Shown: positions 1 through 13,672, counted from the stretch's first letter. The stretch is 64,000 nucleotides of DNA from Luteibacter yeojuensis (GCF_000964085.1 NZ_JZRB01000011.1:1-64000), one strand, 5' to 3'. The notes: generated by a model from the letters alone, not told the origin. Translations and numbers: made by a program.

Positions 1-12
1 CCGCGAAGAACC

Positions 13-40
13 AAAAAAAAGCCCCGGGTTACCCCGGGGC
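13..40 (-). terminator. Rho-independent terminator of acnA
   Basis: An 8-bp perfect stem (21-28 with 33-40, loop TTAC) is followed, when read on the minus strand, by a run of eight T. It lies 7 bases after the acnA stop codon. Confidence 0.85.
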
Positions 41-46
41 TTGTTC

Positions 47-2791
<2,745 letters not shown>

Positions 2792-2961
2792 GCTGTACTC
2801 CTGGCGTGGCTATCTTTAGCTGGGGAGGCCTGGCGGCCCCGGGCGGGGCGCGCCAAAGCGTCGATTATCGCGCAGTCCGTGGCTGGTATGCGACCGCCGT
2901 GAGACGTGGGGTCCGTTACAATGCGCGAAATTCGGCGGCAAAAGGATGAGGGCGGGGGCGG

Positions 2962-3924
2962 ATGGGTGCAAACGCATTTGATGGCACGCAGCGTTCGATG
3001 ATTTCGATGGCCCTGTCATCGGTCTCCCTGCGCGACCTGGCCCTGGTGCAGGCCGTGGCCCGCGAGGGCAGTTTCAACAGCGCCGCCCGCGCCATGTACA
3101 TCAGCCCCTCGGGCCTCTCCCACCAGGTGCAGAAGGTGGAACAGGCGCTGGGCATGCCCCTGTTCGAGCGCGGCGGGCGCCGCATCGTGCCCACCACCGC
3201 GGGCCAGCGGCTGCTGGGCTACATCGAGGCCGTGCTGAACGCCGCCGAGCACCTGGAACACGCGGCCCGTGCCGGCGATATCGCCTTTGGCGGCGAGCTG
3301 CGCGTTGGCGTGCCGTCCACGCTCGGGCCCTATTTCCTGCCGCACGTGATCGAGCCGTTCCCGCAGCGGTTCCCCGGCGCGCGGCTCACCATTTCCGAAG
3401 GCAAGCCCCGCGGGCTGCTGCGCCGGCTCGGCGAGGGCGAGCTCGACGCCGTGCTGGCGCCGCCCAGCGCCACCATCACCGGGCTGGATTCCACGGCGCT
3501 GTTCTTCGAACCGTACGAGCTGATGCTGCACAAGGGCCACCCCCTGGCGGGGCAGGCCGAGGTGGCGCTCACCGAACTGGACGCCTCGGATGCCACGCTC
3601 ATGGCCGAAAGCCACGGCAACGGGGTGTCCGATCTCGGCATGCCTGGGGCGGCGCGGCCCGAGCGCATCCAGGATCTTTCGATCGAAAGCCTGGCCACCC
3701 TGGTGGCCCTGCGCGGCGGCTACACCCTGGTGCCCGTCCTGGCGCACGAGCGGCTGCAGTCGATCCCGAACGTGGTGCTGGCCGGCGTGGCTGGCGCGCG
3801 GCCCGGCCGGCATATCGCCCTCTACTGGCGCAGCGCCTCGCCCTGGCGCGACGACCTGCTGGGTTTCGCCGCGCTGCTGAAGCAGCTGGCCGTGACCATC
3901 CCGGGCCTCGACGCCGCGACGTAA
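2962..3924 (+). CDS. LysR-family regulator, OxyR-like architecture without redox cysteines
   Basis: A 320-residue LysR-type transcriptional regulator. The N-terminal winged helix-turn-helix spans about residues 22-80 (FNSAARAMYISPSGLSHQVQ), followed by a LysR substrate-binding domain. The layout (SLRDL start, LRVGVPSTLGPYFLPHVIEP, YTLVPVLA) resembles OxyR. However, I see no cysteine anywhere in the protein, so it cannot use the OxyR disulfide switch. It is divergent from acnA with a 170-bp shared intergenic region, suggesting control of acnA and itself. A TACAAT -10-like hexamer is at 2917-2922. The start could instead be the ATG at 2998; the upstream ATG has a G-rich ribosome-binding region. 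Confidence 0.9.
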   Translation: MGANAFDGTQRSMISMALSSVSLRDLALVQAVAREGSFNSAARAMYISPSGLSHQVQKVEQALGMPLFERGGRRIVPTTAGQRLLGYIEAVLNAAEHLEHAARAGDIAFGGELRVGVPSTLGPYFLPHVIEPFPQRFPGARLTISEGKPRGLLRRLGEGELDAVLAPPSATITGLDSTALFFEPYELMLHKGHPLAGQAEVALTELDASDATLMAESHGNGVSDLGMPGAARPERIQDLSIESLATLVALRGGYTLVPVLAHERLQSIPNVVLAGVAGARPGRHIALYWRSASPWRDDLLGFAALLKQLAVTIPGLDAAT

Positions 3925-3931
3925 CGCTTAA

Positions 3932-4000
3932 TGTAGGAGCCCACCCCTGTGGGCGAAGGCTCCTCGCGAAAAGCTGTCGCCCACGGTGTGGGCTCCTACA
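3932..4000. repeat. REP-type inverted repeat pair
   Basis: A 13-bp perfect inverted repeat (TGTAGGAGCCCAC at 3932-3944 with its complement at 3988-4000) encloses a second complementary pair (GTGGGCGA/TCGCCCAC). It sits between the convergent lysR and hflD genes and belongs to the dispersed REP family of this window, in a variant without the GCGCGC core. Confidence 0.8.
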
Positions 4001-4011
4001 TGGGCGTGTTT

Positions 4012-4638
4012 TCAGAACCCGTTGTCGAGGGTGGAGCCGGTCAACAAGCCCCGCGCCAGCATCGCCGTCTGCTTGCCCTGGAACAGCATGTGCCACTGCC
4101 TGCCACCCAGCTGGTGCCACAGCACCGCGGAGCGGACGGCTGCCAGCAGGCTGGCGCGCACCCGGTCGACGTTGGCCTTCTGCTGCAGGTGGGTGGGGTT
4201 GCCCGTGACCATGACCCGCGGCTTGAGGGTCGAAAGGGTGTTGGCGTAGACCTCGGCCAGGCGCGCGGCCACGTTGGGGTGCGTGATGCCGAAATGCTCC
4301 ACCTGCCGCTGCGTGGCCACGATGCCATCGTGCAGGCTGTCGAGCAGGGCGCGGTGGCGCGACAGCGAGCGCTCGAGGCGCAGCACCGTGACGCCCATGC
4401 GCATGACGGCCACGTCGCGCGTCTGTTCCTCGAACTGGTTCACCAGCGTGCGCAGGCCACGGCGCACGCCGGCCACGTTGCCGTACACGCCCGCCACCGT
4501 ATCGGAATCGATGCGGAAGACGCTGGCGATGCTGGCTTCATACGCGGCCTCGTCGCAGCGGCCCTCGGTGGCCATCTGCTGGGCGAGGGCCGCGCCCTGG
4601 AATACGCCGGCCAGGGCCAGGACGCGCTCTTCATTCAT
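4012..4638 (-). CDS. hflD: High frequency lysogenization protein HflD homolog
   Basis: 208 residues, the usual HflD length (about 205-215). HflD is a peripheral membrane protein of poorly defined cellular role; in E. coli it binds lambda CII. Family features visible are the LALAGVFQGAALAQQMA opening, the LERSLSRHRALLDSL helix, a QVEHFGI segment and a C-terminal VRSAVLWHQLGG motif. It is the last gene of nudJ-mnmA-hflD, the same order as in E. coli (where purB follows). The ATG at 4636-4638 is chosen because upstream sequence in the same frame only translates a REP element. Confidence 0.93.
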   Translation of the reverse strand: MNEERVLALAGVFQGAALAQQMATEGRCDEAAYEASIASVFRIDSDTVAGVYGNVAGVRRGLRTLVNQFEEQTRDVAVMRMGVTVLRLERSLSRHRALLDSLHDGIVATQRQVEHFGITHPNVAARLAEVYANTLSTLKPRVMVTGNPTHLQQKANVDRVRASLLAAVRSAVLWHQLGGRQWHMLFQGKQTAMLARGLLTGSTLDNGF

Positions 4639-4650
4639 GCGGAACAGCTC

Positions 4651-4676
4651 TTGTAGGAGCGCGCTTGCGCGCGATC
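4651..4676. repeat. REP element between mnmA and hflD
   Basis: A copy of the dispersed palindromic repeat (GTAGGAGCGCGCTTGCGCGC core), placed in the 64-bp gap between the mnmA stop and the hflD start, so it would be transcribed inside the operon and could affect distal mRNA stability. Confidence 0.85.
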
Positions 4677-4702
4677 GGGGGTGGTGCGATGGGTGGGGCG
4701 CG

Positions 4703-5797
4703 TCATGCGAGGCCGCCATACGCGGCATCGGTGGACGCGATGACGGCGCCGCCCAGGCAGGCCTCGCCGTCGTACAGCACCACCGACTGGCCGGGCGTGA
4801 CGGCGCGCTGCGGGTCGTCGAAGGTGACGTGAAGGGTGTCGCCGCGGACGTCGACGCTGCAGGCCTGGTCGGCCTGGCGGTAGCGCGTCTTCGCGGTGCA
4901 GCGGAAGGATAGCCCCGGCGGCTCGCCCGCCACCCACGTGGCGTCGGTGGCGAACAGGCGGGTGGATTGCAGCCAGTGGTTCTCGCCGCCTTGCGCCACG
5001 ATGAGGGTGTTGCCGGGCACGTCCTTGCCCACGACATACCAGGGTTCGTTGGGCGCATCGGCGCGGCCACCGATGCCCAGGCCGTTGCGCTGGCCCAGCG
5101 TGTAATACATGACGCCCTGGTGCTCGCCGACGGCGCGGCCAGCGGGGTCGACCATGGCGCCGGGCTTCGCGGGCAGGTACTGCGCCAGGAACGCGCGGAA
5201 ATCGCGCTCGCCGATGAAGCAGATGCCGGTGGAATCCTTCTTCGCGGCCGTGGGCAGCCCCGCGTCGCGGGCCATCTCGCGGACTAGCGGTTTCTCGATC
5301 TCGCCCACCGGGAACAGCGTGGCCGAGAGCTGGCGCTGGCCCAGGGCGTGGAGGAAGTAGGTCTGGTCCTTCGCGGCGTCGACCGCGCGGAGCAGGCGGT
5401 AGCGGCCGGCCTGGAGGTCGACCCGCGCGTAGTGGCCCGTCGCGATCTTCTCCGCGCCGAGGGCCTGGGCATGCTCCAGGAAGGTCTTGAACTTGATCTC
5501 GCGGTTGCAGAGCACGTCGGGGTTGGGCGTGCGGCCGGCCGCGTACTCCGCCAGGAAATGCGCGAACACGCCGTCCCAGTACTCGCTGGCGAAGTTGCGG
5601 GCGTGGAAGGGGATGCCCAGCCGGCCGCAGACGGCAACGGCGTCGCGGCGGTCGTCGTCGGTGGTGCAGGGGCCGCTGCGGTCGTCCTCCTCCCAGTTCT
5701 GCATGAACATGCCCTCCACGTCGTGGCCGGCCTGTTGCAGCAGGATGGCGGCGACGGAGGAATCCACGCCGCCAGAGACGCCGAGAATCACCTTCAC
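4703..5797 (-). CDS. mnmA: tRNA-specific 2-thiouridylase MnmA
   Basis: Catalyses 2-thiolation of wobble uridine 34 in tRNA-Lys, -Glu and -Gln using ATP and a persulfide relay. The 364-residue product has the N-terminal PP-loop ([12 protein letters not shown]) and the two catalytic-cysteine motifs [13 protein letters not shown] and [12 protein letters not shown], followed by the C-terminal beta-barrel ([14 protein letters not shown]). The GTG start at 5795-5797 is chosen because the PP-loop follows within nine codons and because it overlaps the nudJ stop as GTGA, indicating translational coupling. Longer in-frame extensions lack family similarity. Confidence 0.96.
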   Translation of the reverse strand: MKVILGVSGGVDSSVAAILLQQAGHDVEGMFMQNWEEDDRSGPCTTDDDRRDAVAVCGRLGIPFHARNFASEYWDGVFAHFLAEYAAGRTPNPDVLCNREIKFKTFLEHAQALGAEKIATGHYARVDLQAGRYRLLRAVDAAKDQTYFLHALGQRQLSATLFPVGEIEKPLVREMARDAGLPTAAKKDSTGICFIGERDFRAFLAQYLPAKPGAMVDPAGRAVGEHQGVMYYTLGQRNGLGIGGRADAPNEPWYVVGKDVPGNTLIVAQGGENHWLQSTRLFATDATWVAGEPPGLSFRCTAKTRYRQADQACSVDVRGDTLHVTFDDPQRAVTPGQSVVLYDGEACLGGAVIASTDAAYGGLA

Positions 5798-6318
5798 GGC
5801 CGCGCCCCCGGCAGGAGGCTGGCCACGGTATCGAGCGGCAGCCGGCGCCCGGCCAGCCAGGCATCGATGGTGTCGAGGATGAGGGGGCTGCGCAGGCGCG
5901 GCCCGAGGGCCGCGATCTCGTCGCGGCGGAGCCACAGCGCGCGGCGGATGCCGGTGTCGAGGGCCCGTGCCGGGTCGTGGGCCACCGCGCGGCCACTGAA
6001 CGCGAAGCGCAGCACCTGCTCGCCGTGCTCGGGGCTTAGCCACTGCCAGGCGCCCAGGAAGGCCTCCAGCACCACGGTGTGGCCGGTTTCCTCCAAGGCC
6101 TCGCGCACGGTGGCGGCCTGCAGGGTCTCGCCCGGGTCGAGATGGCCGGCGGGCTGGTTGTAGGCGACCTCGCCAAACACCTCTTCTTCCACCATCAGGT
6201 AGCGGTCGCCGCGCGCGACGACGCACGCCACGGTCACACGCGGGCACCACACGTTTTCGGCCGGGGATGCGGTCTGGGTCATCTGACGAATGGGAGGGGT
6301 GGCTCTGGAAAAAGACAT
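5794..6318 (-). CDS. nudJ: Nudix hydrolase NudJ-type phosphatase
   Basis: 174 residues with a complete Nudix box at about residues 58-80 (GHLDPGE, then REALEETG), which binds Mg2+ for hydrolysis of nucleoside or thiamine pyrophosphates. The [19 protein letters not shown] opening and the NQPAGHL sequence before the box match NudJ (YmfB). Its position immediately before mnmA, with a 4-bp overlap, is the E. coli arrangement. The start is uncertain: ATG 6316-6318 has a weak AGGTG upstream, and an internal ATG at 6280-6282 would remove 12 residues that are not conserved. Confidence 0.88.
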   Translation of the reverse strand: MSFSRATPPIRQMTQTASPAENVWCPRVTVACVVARGDRYLMVEEEVFGEVAYNQPAGHLDPGETLQAATVREALEETGHTVVLEAFLGAWQWLSPEHGEQVLRFAFSGRAVAHDPARALDTGIRRALWLRRDEIAALGPRLRSPLILDTIDAWLAGRRLPLDTVASLLPGARP

Positions 6319-6371
6319 ATTGTGCCATCACCTGTGGAAATCGACCCCGAAAGGGGGCGAAGTCCGGTGTA

Positions 6372-6377
6372 TATAAT
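6372..6377 (+). promoter_or_regulatory. Likely -10 element of clpS
   Basis: A consensus TATAAT lies 29 bases before the clpS ATG in the nudJ-clpS divergent gap. No good -35 hexamer is visible at the usual 16-18 bp spacing. A GAAGG ribosome-binding site is at 6391-6395. Confidence 0.5.
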
Positions 6378-6405
6378 CGAATCGCGTACCGAAGGTTCTC
6401 AATTA

Positions 6406-6738
6406 ATGTCCCAGGAACACGAACACGATCAGGAAAGCGAACGCGGCACCGGCCTGGCCATTGAGACGTCTCGCCCCGAGACGGCCAAGCCGCCCCTGTT
6501 CCAGGTCGTCCTGCTGAACGACGACTTCACGCCCATGGATTTCGTGGTCGAGGTGCTGCGGAGCTTCTTCGGGATGGACCAGGAGCGGGCGGTGCAGGTC
6601 ATGCTGCATGTCCACACCCGCGGCAAGGGCGTGTGCGGCGTGTTCACCCGCGAGGTGGCAGAAACGAAGGTGACCCAGGTCAACGAGTACTCACGGTCCC
6701 ATCAACACCCGCTGTTGTGCACTATGGAAAAGATGTAG
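6406..6738 (+). CDS. clpS: ATP-dependent Clp protease adaptor ClpS
   Basis: The N-recognin that delivers N-degron substrates to ClpA-ClpP. 110 residues: a disordered acidic N-terminus (about 28 residues), then the folded ClpS domain with the conserved [17 protein letters not shown] and [23 protein letters not shown] motifs that form the N-end residue pocket. It is followed after 78 bp by clpA, the standard genome partner. The start is the only ATG giving the usual length. Confidence 0.97.
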   Translation: MSQEHEHDQESERGTGLAIETSRPETAKPPLFQVVLLNDDFTPMDFVVEVLRSFFGMDQERAVQVMLHVHTRGKGVCGVFTREVAETKVTQVNEYSRSHQHPLLCTMEKM

Positions 6739-6816
6739 CAGATCCCCCATCTGGAGTTCATGCGGCACTCACAAGGGCTAAGAACCCGCCGCCCACAGCT
6801 ATCGGAGACGGTCCGT

Positions 6817-9084
<2,268 letters not shown>

Positions 9085-9104
9085 GATGCCTGCGTGACCC
9101 GAAG

Positions 9105-9133
9105 AGCCGCGGCGCCCGCCGCGGCTTTTCTTT
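9105..9133 (+). terminator. Intrinsic terminator after clpA
   Basis: A 9-bp perfect GC stem (9105-9113 with 9118-9126, loop GCCC) followed by TTTTCTTT. It separates clpA from the following clpP-like gene. Confidence 0.85.
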
Positions 9134-9160
9134 GCAACCGATACCCCACGGAGATCCTGG

Positions 9161-9760
9161 ATGTTCAACCACGAAACCCCCACCGCGTCGCCGGCCTCGC
9201 AGGGCCAGGACAGCAACTTCCTTGAGGAGAAGGCTTTCCGCGCGCGCACCGTGCTGCTGTTCGGCACGATCTCCCACAGCACGGCCGCCGAGACGGTGCG
9301 CCGCCTGCTGGCGCTCGATGCCGAATCCGCCGCGCCGATCAACATGATCGTGTCGTCGCCGGGTGGCCACCTCGAGTCGGGCGACGTCATCCACGACGTG
9401 CTCCGCTTCATCACCGCCCCCGTGAACATGGTCGGCACCGGCTGGGTCGGCAGTGCCGCCACTCACCTGTTCCTGGGCGTGCCGCGCGAGCGCCGCGTGT
9501 GCCTGCCGCAGACCCGCTTCCTCATCCACCAGCCCAGCGGCGGGGCAGGCGGCCAGGCCACCGACATCGCCATCCAGGCCAAGGAAATCATGAAGGCCCG
9601 CGAGCGCATCGCCGCCGTCATCGCCCGCGAGACCGGCCAGCCGATCGAGCGCGTGCGCACGGATATCGAGCGCGACCTGTGGATGTCGGCGGAAGAAGCC
9701 ATCACCTATGGCCTCGTGTCGCGCATCATCGAGCGCCGCACGGAGCTGGCCCAGGCCTAA
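9161..9760 (+). CDS. ClpP-like serine peptidase (divergent paralog)
   Basis: A 199-residue member of the ClpP/crotonase-fold peptidase family. The SPGG oxyanion strand, the catalytic triad Ser98 (GWVGSAAT), His123 (FLIHQP) and Asp172 (ERD), and the GQATDIAIQAKEI handle are all present; spacing of the triad (25 and 49 residues) equals that of housekeeping ClpP. The segment before the serine reads GWVG instead of the canonical GQAA, and the N-terminal loops that contact the unfoldase differ. It lies directly after clpA but behind a terminator, so it probably has its own promoter. It is probably not the main ClpP, which usually sits with tig-clpX; its partner unfoldase is unknown. Confidence 0.85.
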   Translation: MFNHETPTASPASQGQDSNFLEEKAFRARTVLLFGTISHSTAAETVRRLLALDAESAAPINMIVSSPGGHLESGDVIHDVLRFITAPVNMVGTGWVGSAATHLFLGVPRERRVCLPQTRFLIHQPSGGAGGQATDIAIQAKEIMKARERIAAVIARETGQPIERVRTDIERDLWMSAEEAITYGLVSRIIERRTELAQA

Positions 9761-9774
9761 AACGTCCGGGCATG

Positions 9775-9807
9775 AAAAAAGCCGCGGCAGGCGCCGCGGC
9801 TTTTTTT
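9775..9807. terminator. Bidirectional terminator between the clpP-like gene and infA
   Basis: An 8-bp GCCGCGGC stem (9781-9788 with 9793-9800) flanked by six A on the left and seven T on the right, so it can stop transcription from both convergent genes. Confidence 0.9.
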
Positions 9808-9831
9808 GTACCTGCACGTGGCGCTGGGCGC

Positions 9832-10050
9832 TTACTTCATGCGGTAGGTGATGCGCCCCTTCGTGAGGTCGTAGGGGGTCATTTCGACCTTCACCTTGTC
9901 GCCCGTGAGGATGCGGATGTAATGCTTGCGCATGCGCCCCGAGATGTGGGCCGTGATGACGTGCCCGTTCTCGAGCTGCACGCGGAACATGGTGTTGGGC
10001 AGGGTCTCCTGGACCGTGCCTTCCATTTCGATGACGTCGTCTTTTGCCAT
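9832..10050 (-). CDS. infA: Translation initiation factor IF-1
   Basis: 72 residues, the standard size of IF-1, a single OB-fold that binds the 30S A site with IF-2 and IF-3. The sequence [19 protein letters not shown], the [19 protein letters not shown] segment and the C-terminal RITYR are diagnostic. It is monocistronic, convergent with the clpP-like gene and ends near a shared terminator. The clpS-clpA-infA neighbourhood is common in gammaproteobacteria. Confidence 0.98.
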   Translation of the reverse strand: MAKDDVIEMEGTVQETLPNTMFRVQLENGHVITAHISGRMRKHYIRILTGDKVKVEMTPYDLTKGRITYRMK

Positions 10051-10142
10051 GTGTTCCGGTCAGGTAAGGGGCCAGCGTGGCCACAATAGTCCCCTATTAT
10101 GGCATGCCCCCCGCCCCAAGGCCACCCAGCCCCCCGCCCCCC

Positions 10143-10167
10143 TTGTGGGAGCGCGCTTGCGCGCGAT
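10143..10167. repeat. REP element
   Basis: A copy of the GGGAGCGCGCTTGCGCGCG repeat, 5 bases beyond the stop codon of the minus-strand gene ending at 10173, in a position where it could act as a 3' hairpin. Confidence 0.85.
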
Positions 10168-10172
10168 GCCCC

Positions 10173-10448
10173 TCAAACAAAGTACTGATCAAGCTTCCCC
10201 CTGATCTCGTCCTCGATCTTCGCTTTGAACGCCGACAACATCAGCCCCAACTCCGCCGTGACATGCACCTCCGCGTCGGAAACAGCGATGCCACCCTTCA
10301 CGCCGGTGCCCGAGAACGCGTAGGTATCACCCTGCCAGGCGCCCTTGGTGCCGAACTTCTCGGCCATGCGGGCCCCCACCTTGTCCACCACCGCCCTGGC
10401 TTCGGCGGCGCTCTTGCCGTGCGCGCGGCGGATGTCGATCTTGGCCAT
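10173..10448 (-). CDS. Polyhydroxyalkanoic acid system family protein
   Basis: 91 residues. The pattern IDIRRAHGKSAAEARAVVDKV, then GDTYAFSGTGVKGGIAV and a C-terminal LGLMLSAFKAKIEDEI helix matches the small family found in or near polyhydroxyalkanoate granule gene sets in Proteobacteria. Biochemical role is not established; homologs occur in species without PHA synthesis. No PHA gene is nearby. The start has a GGGAGACC ribosome-binding region upstream. Confidence 0.8.
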   Translation of the reverse strand: MAKIDIRRAHGKSAAEARAVVDKVGARMAEKFGTKGAWQGDTYAFSGTGVKGGIAVSDAEVHVTAELGLMLSAFKAKIEDEIRGKLDQYFV

Positions 10449-10571
10449 GAGGGTCTCCCGGGTTAAAAAGGCGAGTCTAGCAGCGGCCCCCGATGAACCG
10501 CGGCGAATTCTTTGCGTTCAATCAGATACCGCACTCTGCTAAAGTCGCGTCGTCATCCGTCCGGTCCCTCC

Positions 10572-11342
10572 ATGCGCATCGAATTCGTCAGCTCGGCTCG
10601 CGGTGATTTCCACTGGTCACGGCCCGTGCTCACCATCGGCCGCGCGGAGGACAACGACCTCGTCGTTTCCGAAGTGCAGGTGGCCCCGCGCCACGTCACG
10701 ATCCACCGCGACCGCCGCGGCATGGTGCTCGACGTGGCCGCCGGCGTCGGCCGCGTCTACGTCAACGCGCGGCCCGTCCGCGAGAAAGCGCTGCTGCGCC
10801 CAGGCGACAGCCTGTCGCTGGGCGATTGCCGCATGCTCATCCGCGACGACGACGACCTCGAAACCCGTGACCGCATCGACCCCACCGACGCCCGCTGCAC
10901 GGCGGCGCTGCGCCCGGTGGCCGGCCCGCTCTCGGGCCGCCTGGTGGCCATCGGCGACCGCCTCGAACTCGGGGCCACCCACGGCGCCATGCCGCTGGAG
11001 CTGCCGGGCAACGACGCCGCGCTGCTCACGGTGGCGTGGCAAGACGACGAGCTGGTGCTCGATGCCTCGCGCGTGCCCACCCGGCACGCGGTTCGGGTGA
11101 ATGGCGTGCGTACGGTCCGCGCCGTGCTGCAGCCAGGCGACCAGATCGGGCTGGCCACGCACCGCTTCATCGTCGAGGCCCCGGGCTGGTCGGCCGAGCC
11201 GGTGGTGGCGCTGCCCGAGCCCGAGCCCGAAACCCACGACGACGATGACGCGCCCGCGCCGCGCGGCGACGTGTGGTGGCTCATCCTCACCGCCGCGCTG
11301 CTCGCCGCCGGCATCGCCGTGGTGTTGTTCGCGCCGTTCTAG
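10572..11342 (+). CDS. FHA-domain membrane-anchored protein
   Basis: 256 residues. An N-terminal forkhead-associated domain (about residues 15-95, IGRAEDNDLVV, then APRHVTIHRD) would bind phosphothreonine peptides. A second, weaker FHA-like beta region follows (about 110-205). After an acidic/proline linker, a single hydrophobic helix at the C-terminus (WWLILTAALLAAGIAVVLF) suggests tail anchoring in the inner membrane. Possible promoter: TTCAAT 10517-10522, 17 bp, TAAAGT 10540-10545. No kinase or secretion gene is adjacent, so the partner is unknown. The ATG at 10572 is the first that gives the FHA core. Confidence 0.8.
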   Translation: MRIEFVSSARGDFHWSRPVLTIGRAEDNDLVVSEVQVAPRHVTIHRDRRGMVLDVAAGVGRVYVNARPVREKALLRPGDSLSLGDCRMLIRDDDDLETRDRIDPTDARCTAALRPVAGPLSGRLVAIGDRLELGATHGAMPLELPGNDAALLTVAWQDDELVLDASRVPTRHAVRVNGVRTVRAVLQPGDQIGLATHRFIVEAPGWSAEPVVALPEPEPETHDDDDAPAPRGDVWWLILTAALLAAGIAVVLFAPF

Positions 11343-11403
11343 GCCCCCGTTTCGCCCGCAGGGGGCGGCATAATGCCCGCTCACCCATGCGATAGGACGA
11401 CAC

Positions 11404-12489
11404 GTGAGCAGAGCCTGGAATTTCAGCGCCGGACCCGCGGCGCTGCCGGAAGCGGTACTCGAACGCGCACAGGCCGAACTGCTCGAGTGGAACGGTTCCG
11501 GGGCCTCCGTCATGGAGCTGTCCCACCGCGGCAAGCCGTTCATGGCGCTCGCCGCCGCCGCCGAAGCGCGCCTGCGCCGCCTCTTGGGCGTACCGGCGAA
11601 CTACAAGGTGCTGTTCCTGCAGGGCGGCGCCACGCAGCATTTCGCGCAGATCCCCATGAACCTCGCCGGCCCCGGCGACCACGCCGACTACATCGTCACG
11701 GGCCACTGGGGCGAGAAGGCCGTGCGCGAGGCGGCGCCCTATATCGACGCGCGCGTGGCCGCCACGTCGGAAGCCGCCCACTACCTCGCGCTGCCGCCGC
11801 GCGCGTCGTGGCAGCTCAGCCCCGGCGCGGCCTACGTGCACTACACGCCGAACGAGACCATCCACGGCGTGGAATTCCACGACGTGCCCGACGTGGGCGG
11901 CGTGCCGCTGGTAGCCGACATGTCGTCGAACATCCTGAGTGAACCCGTCGACGTATCGCGCTTCGGCCTCATCTATGCGGGCGCGCAGAAAAACATCGGC
12001 CCATCGGGCCTCGTGGTGATGGTGGTGCGCGACGACCTGCTCGAGCGCGCCGGCCGCCCCATGGCGAAGATCTTCCGCTACGCCGAGCACGCCGCGAACG
12101 ATTCGATGCTCAACACACCCAACACGTGGGGCTGGTACCTCGCAGGCCTCACCTTCGAATGGCTGGAAGCGCAGGGCGGCCTCGCGGCCATGGGTGCGCG
12201 CAACGCGCTGAAGGCGAAGACGCTGTACGACGCGATCGATGGCTCGGGCGGTTTTTACCGCAGCCCCGTCGAGCTTGCGTCGCGCTCGCGCATGAACGTG
12301 CCATTCACCTTGCACGACAGCATGCTCGATGCAGCGTTCCTGCAGGAGTCCGAGGCCGCGGGCCTGCTCGCGCTCAAGGGCCACAAGGCCGTCGGCGGCA
12401 TGCGCGCATCGTTGTACAACGCCGTCCCGCCCGAGGCCGTGGATGTGCTTGTGAAATTCATGCGGGACTTTGCAACGCGGCACGGTTAA
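11404..12489 (+). CDS. serC: Phosphoserine aminotransferase
   Basis: Transfers the amino group from glutamate to 3-phosphohydroxypyruvate in serine synthesis, and acts in pyridoxal phosphate synthesis. 361 residues, the family length. The opening [16 protein letters not shown], the [10 protein letters not shown] segment and the PLP lysine motif [10 protein letters not shown] are diagnostic. It begins with GTG at 11404; no upstream ATG fits. It opens the serC-pheA-hisC-aroA cluster seen in many gammaproteobacteria. A GC hairpin (GCCCCC/GGGGGC, 11343-11366) separates it from the FHA gene. Confidence 0.97.
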   Translation: MSRAWNFSAGPAALPEAVLERAQAELLEWNGSGASVMELSHRGKPFMALAAAAEARLRRLLGVPANYKVLFLQGGATQHFAQIPMNLAGPGDHADYIVTGHWGEKAVREAAPYIDARVAATSEAAHYLALPPRASWQLSPGAAYVHYTPNETIHGVEFHDVPDVGGVPLVADMSSNILSEPVDVSRFGLIYAGAQKNIGPSGLVVMVVRDDLLERAGRPMAKIFRYAEHAANDSMLNTPNTWGWYLAGLTFEWLEAQGGLAAMGARNALKAKTLYDAIDGSGGFYRSPVELASRSRMNVPFTLHDSMLDAAFLQESEAAGLLALKGHKAVGGMRASLYNAVPPEAVDVLVKFMRDFATRHG

Positions 12490-12497
12490 AGTCGGGG

Positions 12498-12529
12498 ATC
12501 ACCGCAATGCAGCATGGGTTTGCGGTGAT
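12498..12529 (+). other. 9-bp inverted repeat between serC and pheA
   Basis: ATCACCGCA (12498-12506) and its complement (12521-12529) with a 14-base loop form a hairpin in the 79-bp serC-pheA gap. There is no T-run after it. A 15-codon ORF with one Phe codon overlaps (12507-12554), too Phe-poor for a classical attenuator. Confidence 0.4.
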
Positions 12530-12568
12530 AACCGTTTCAATTGCAACCACTTAGCCGCCTGGACGTCC

Positions 12569-13672
12569 ATGAGTAAGCCGAGCTCCACCGATAAACAAGC
12601 CACGCTGACCGAGGCGCGCCAGCGCATCGACAGCATCGACCAGCAACTGCAGTCGCTCATCAGCGAGCGCGCCCGTTGGGCACAGCAGGTCGGCCGGGCC
12701 AAGGGCCCGTTGAAGGCGGCGGTGGAGTATTACCGACCCGAGCGCGAGGCCCAGGTGTTGCGCGGCGTCATCGATCGTAACGACGGCCCCCTGCCCAACG
12801 CGGAGCTGGTGCGCCTGTTCCGCGAGATCATGTCGTCGTGCCTGTCACAGCAACAGCCGTTGAAGATCGGCTTCCTCGGCCCCGAGGGCACCTTCAGCGA
12901 GCAGGCCGTGCGCAAGCAGTTCGGCCACGCCGCCTACGGGCTGCCGCTGGGCAGCATCGAGGAGGTGTTCCAGGAAGTGGCCGCGGGCAACGCCGATTTC
13001 GGCGTGGTGCCGGTGGAGAACTCGGGGCAGGGCATGATCCAAATGACGCTCGACATGTTCCTCGTGTCGAAAGCCACCATCTGCGGCGAAGTGGAACTTC
13101 GCGTGCACCAGAACCTCATGTCGCTCAGCGGTGAGCTGAAGGACGTGAAACGCGTCTACTCGCATCCGCAATCGCTGCAGCAGTGCCAGGCGTGGCTGCG
13201 CGTGAACCTGCCGAACGCCGAGCGCATCCCGGTCTCCAGCAACGCCGAGGCCGCGCGCATGGCGCGCCTCGCGCCGGAATCCGCCGCCATCGCCGGCGAC
13301 GCCGCCGCCCGCGTCTATGGCCTGAAGATCGTCGCCGGCCCCATCGAGGACCGCAGCGACAACACCACCCGCTTCCTCGTCATCGGCCGCAGCATCTTCC
13401 CGCGCTCGGGCAACGACCGCACCTCGCTGCTGGTATCCGTGCGCGACAAGCCCGGCGCGTTGTACGACGTGCTCAAGCCGCTCGCCGAGCACGGCATCAG
13501 CATGAACCGCATCGAGTCGCGCCCCGCGCACACGGGTAAGTGGCAGTACGCGTTCTTCATCGATATCTCCGGCCACGTCGACGACGAAGCGCTGCAGGCC
13601 GCGCTGGACGAAATGAAGCCGGCGGCCGCGGATGTCCGCGTGCTCGGTTCCTACCCCGTCGCGCTGCCATGA
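12569..13672 (+). CDS. pheA: Chorismate mutase / prephenate dehydratase (P-protein)
   Basis: A bifunctional enzyme of phenylalanine synthesis, 367 residues. Domain order: AroQ-type chorismate mutase (about 10-95, RIDSIDQQLQSLISERARWA), prephenate dehydratase (about 100-280, IGFLGPEGTFSEQA; catalytic TRF in NTTRFLVIG), and an ACT domain (about 290-365, TSLLVSVRDKPGALYDVL, ESRP) for phenylalanine feedback. The active-site loop reads VENSGQG, where many homologs have NST(E)G. The stop overlaps the hisC start as ATGA, indicating coupling. The ATG at 12569 follows the usual start of xanthomonad P-proteins. Confidence 0.96.
   Translation: MSKPSSTDKQATLTEARQRIDSIDQQLQSLISERARWAQQVGRAKGPLKAAVEYYRPEREAQVLRGVIDRNDGPLPNAELVRLFREIMSSCLSQQQPLKIGFLGPEGTFSEQAVRKQFGHAAYGLPLGSIEEVFQEVAAGNADFGVVPVENSGQGMIQMTLDMFLVSKATICGEVELRVHQNLMSLSGELKDVKRVYSHPQSLQQCQAWLRVNLPNAERIPVSSNAEAARMARLAPESAAIAGDAAARVYGLKIVAGPIEDRSDNTTRFLVIGRSIFPRSGNDRTSLLVSVRDKPGALYDVLKPLAEHGISMNRIESRPAHTGKWQYAFFIDISGHVDDEALQAALDEMKPAAADVRVLGSYPVALP

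Noticed and set aside
10572-11342. FHA protein as part of a type VI secretion locus
   Set aside because: No tss genes are near; neighbours are serC and a PHA-family gene.
12507-12554. 15-codon ORF between serC and pheA as an attenuation leader peptide
   Set aside because: Only one Phe codon and no terminator/antiterminator pair with a T-run, unlike known pheA leaders.
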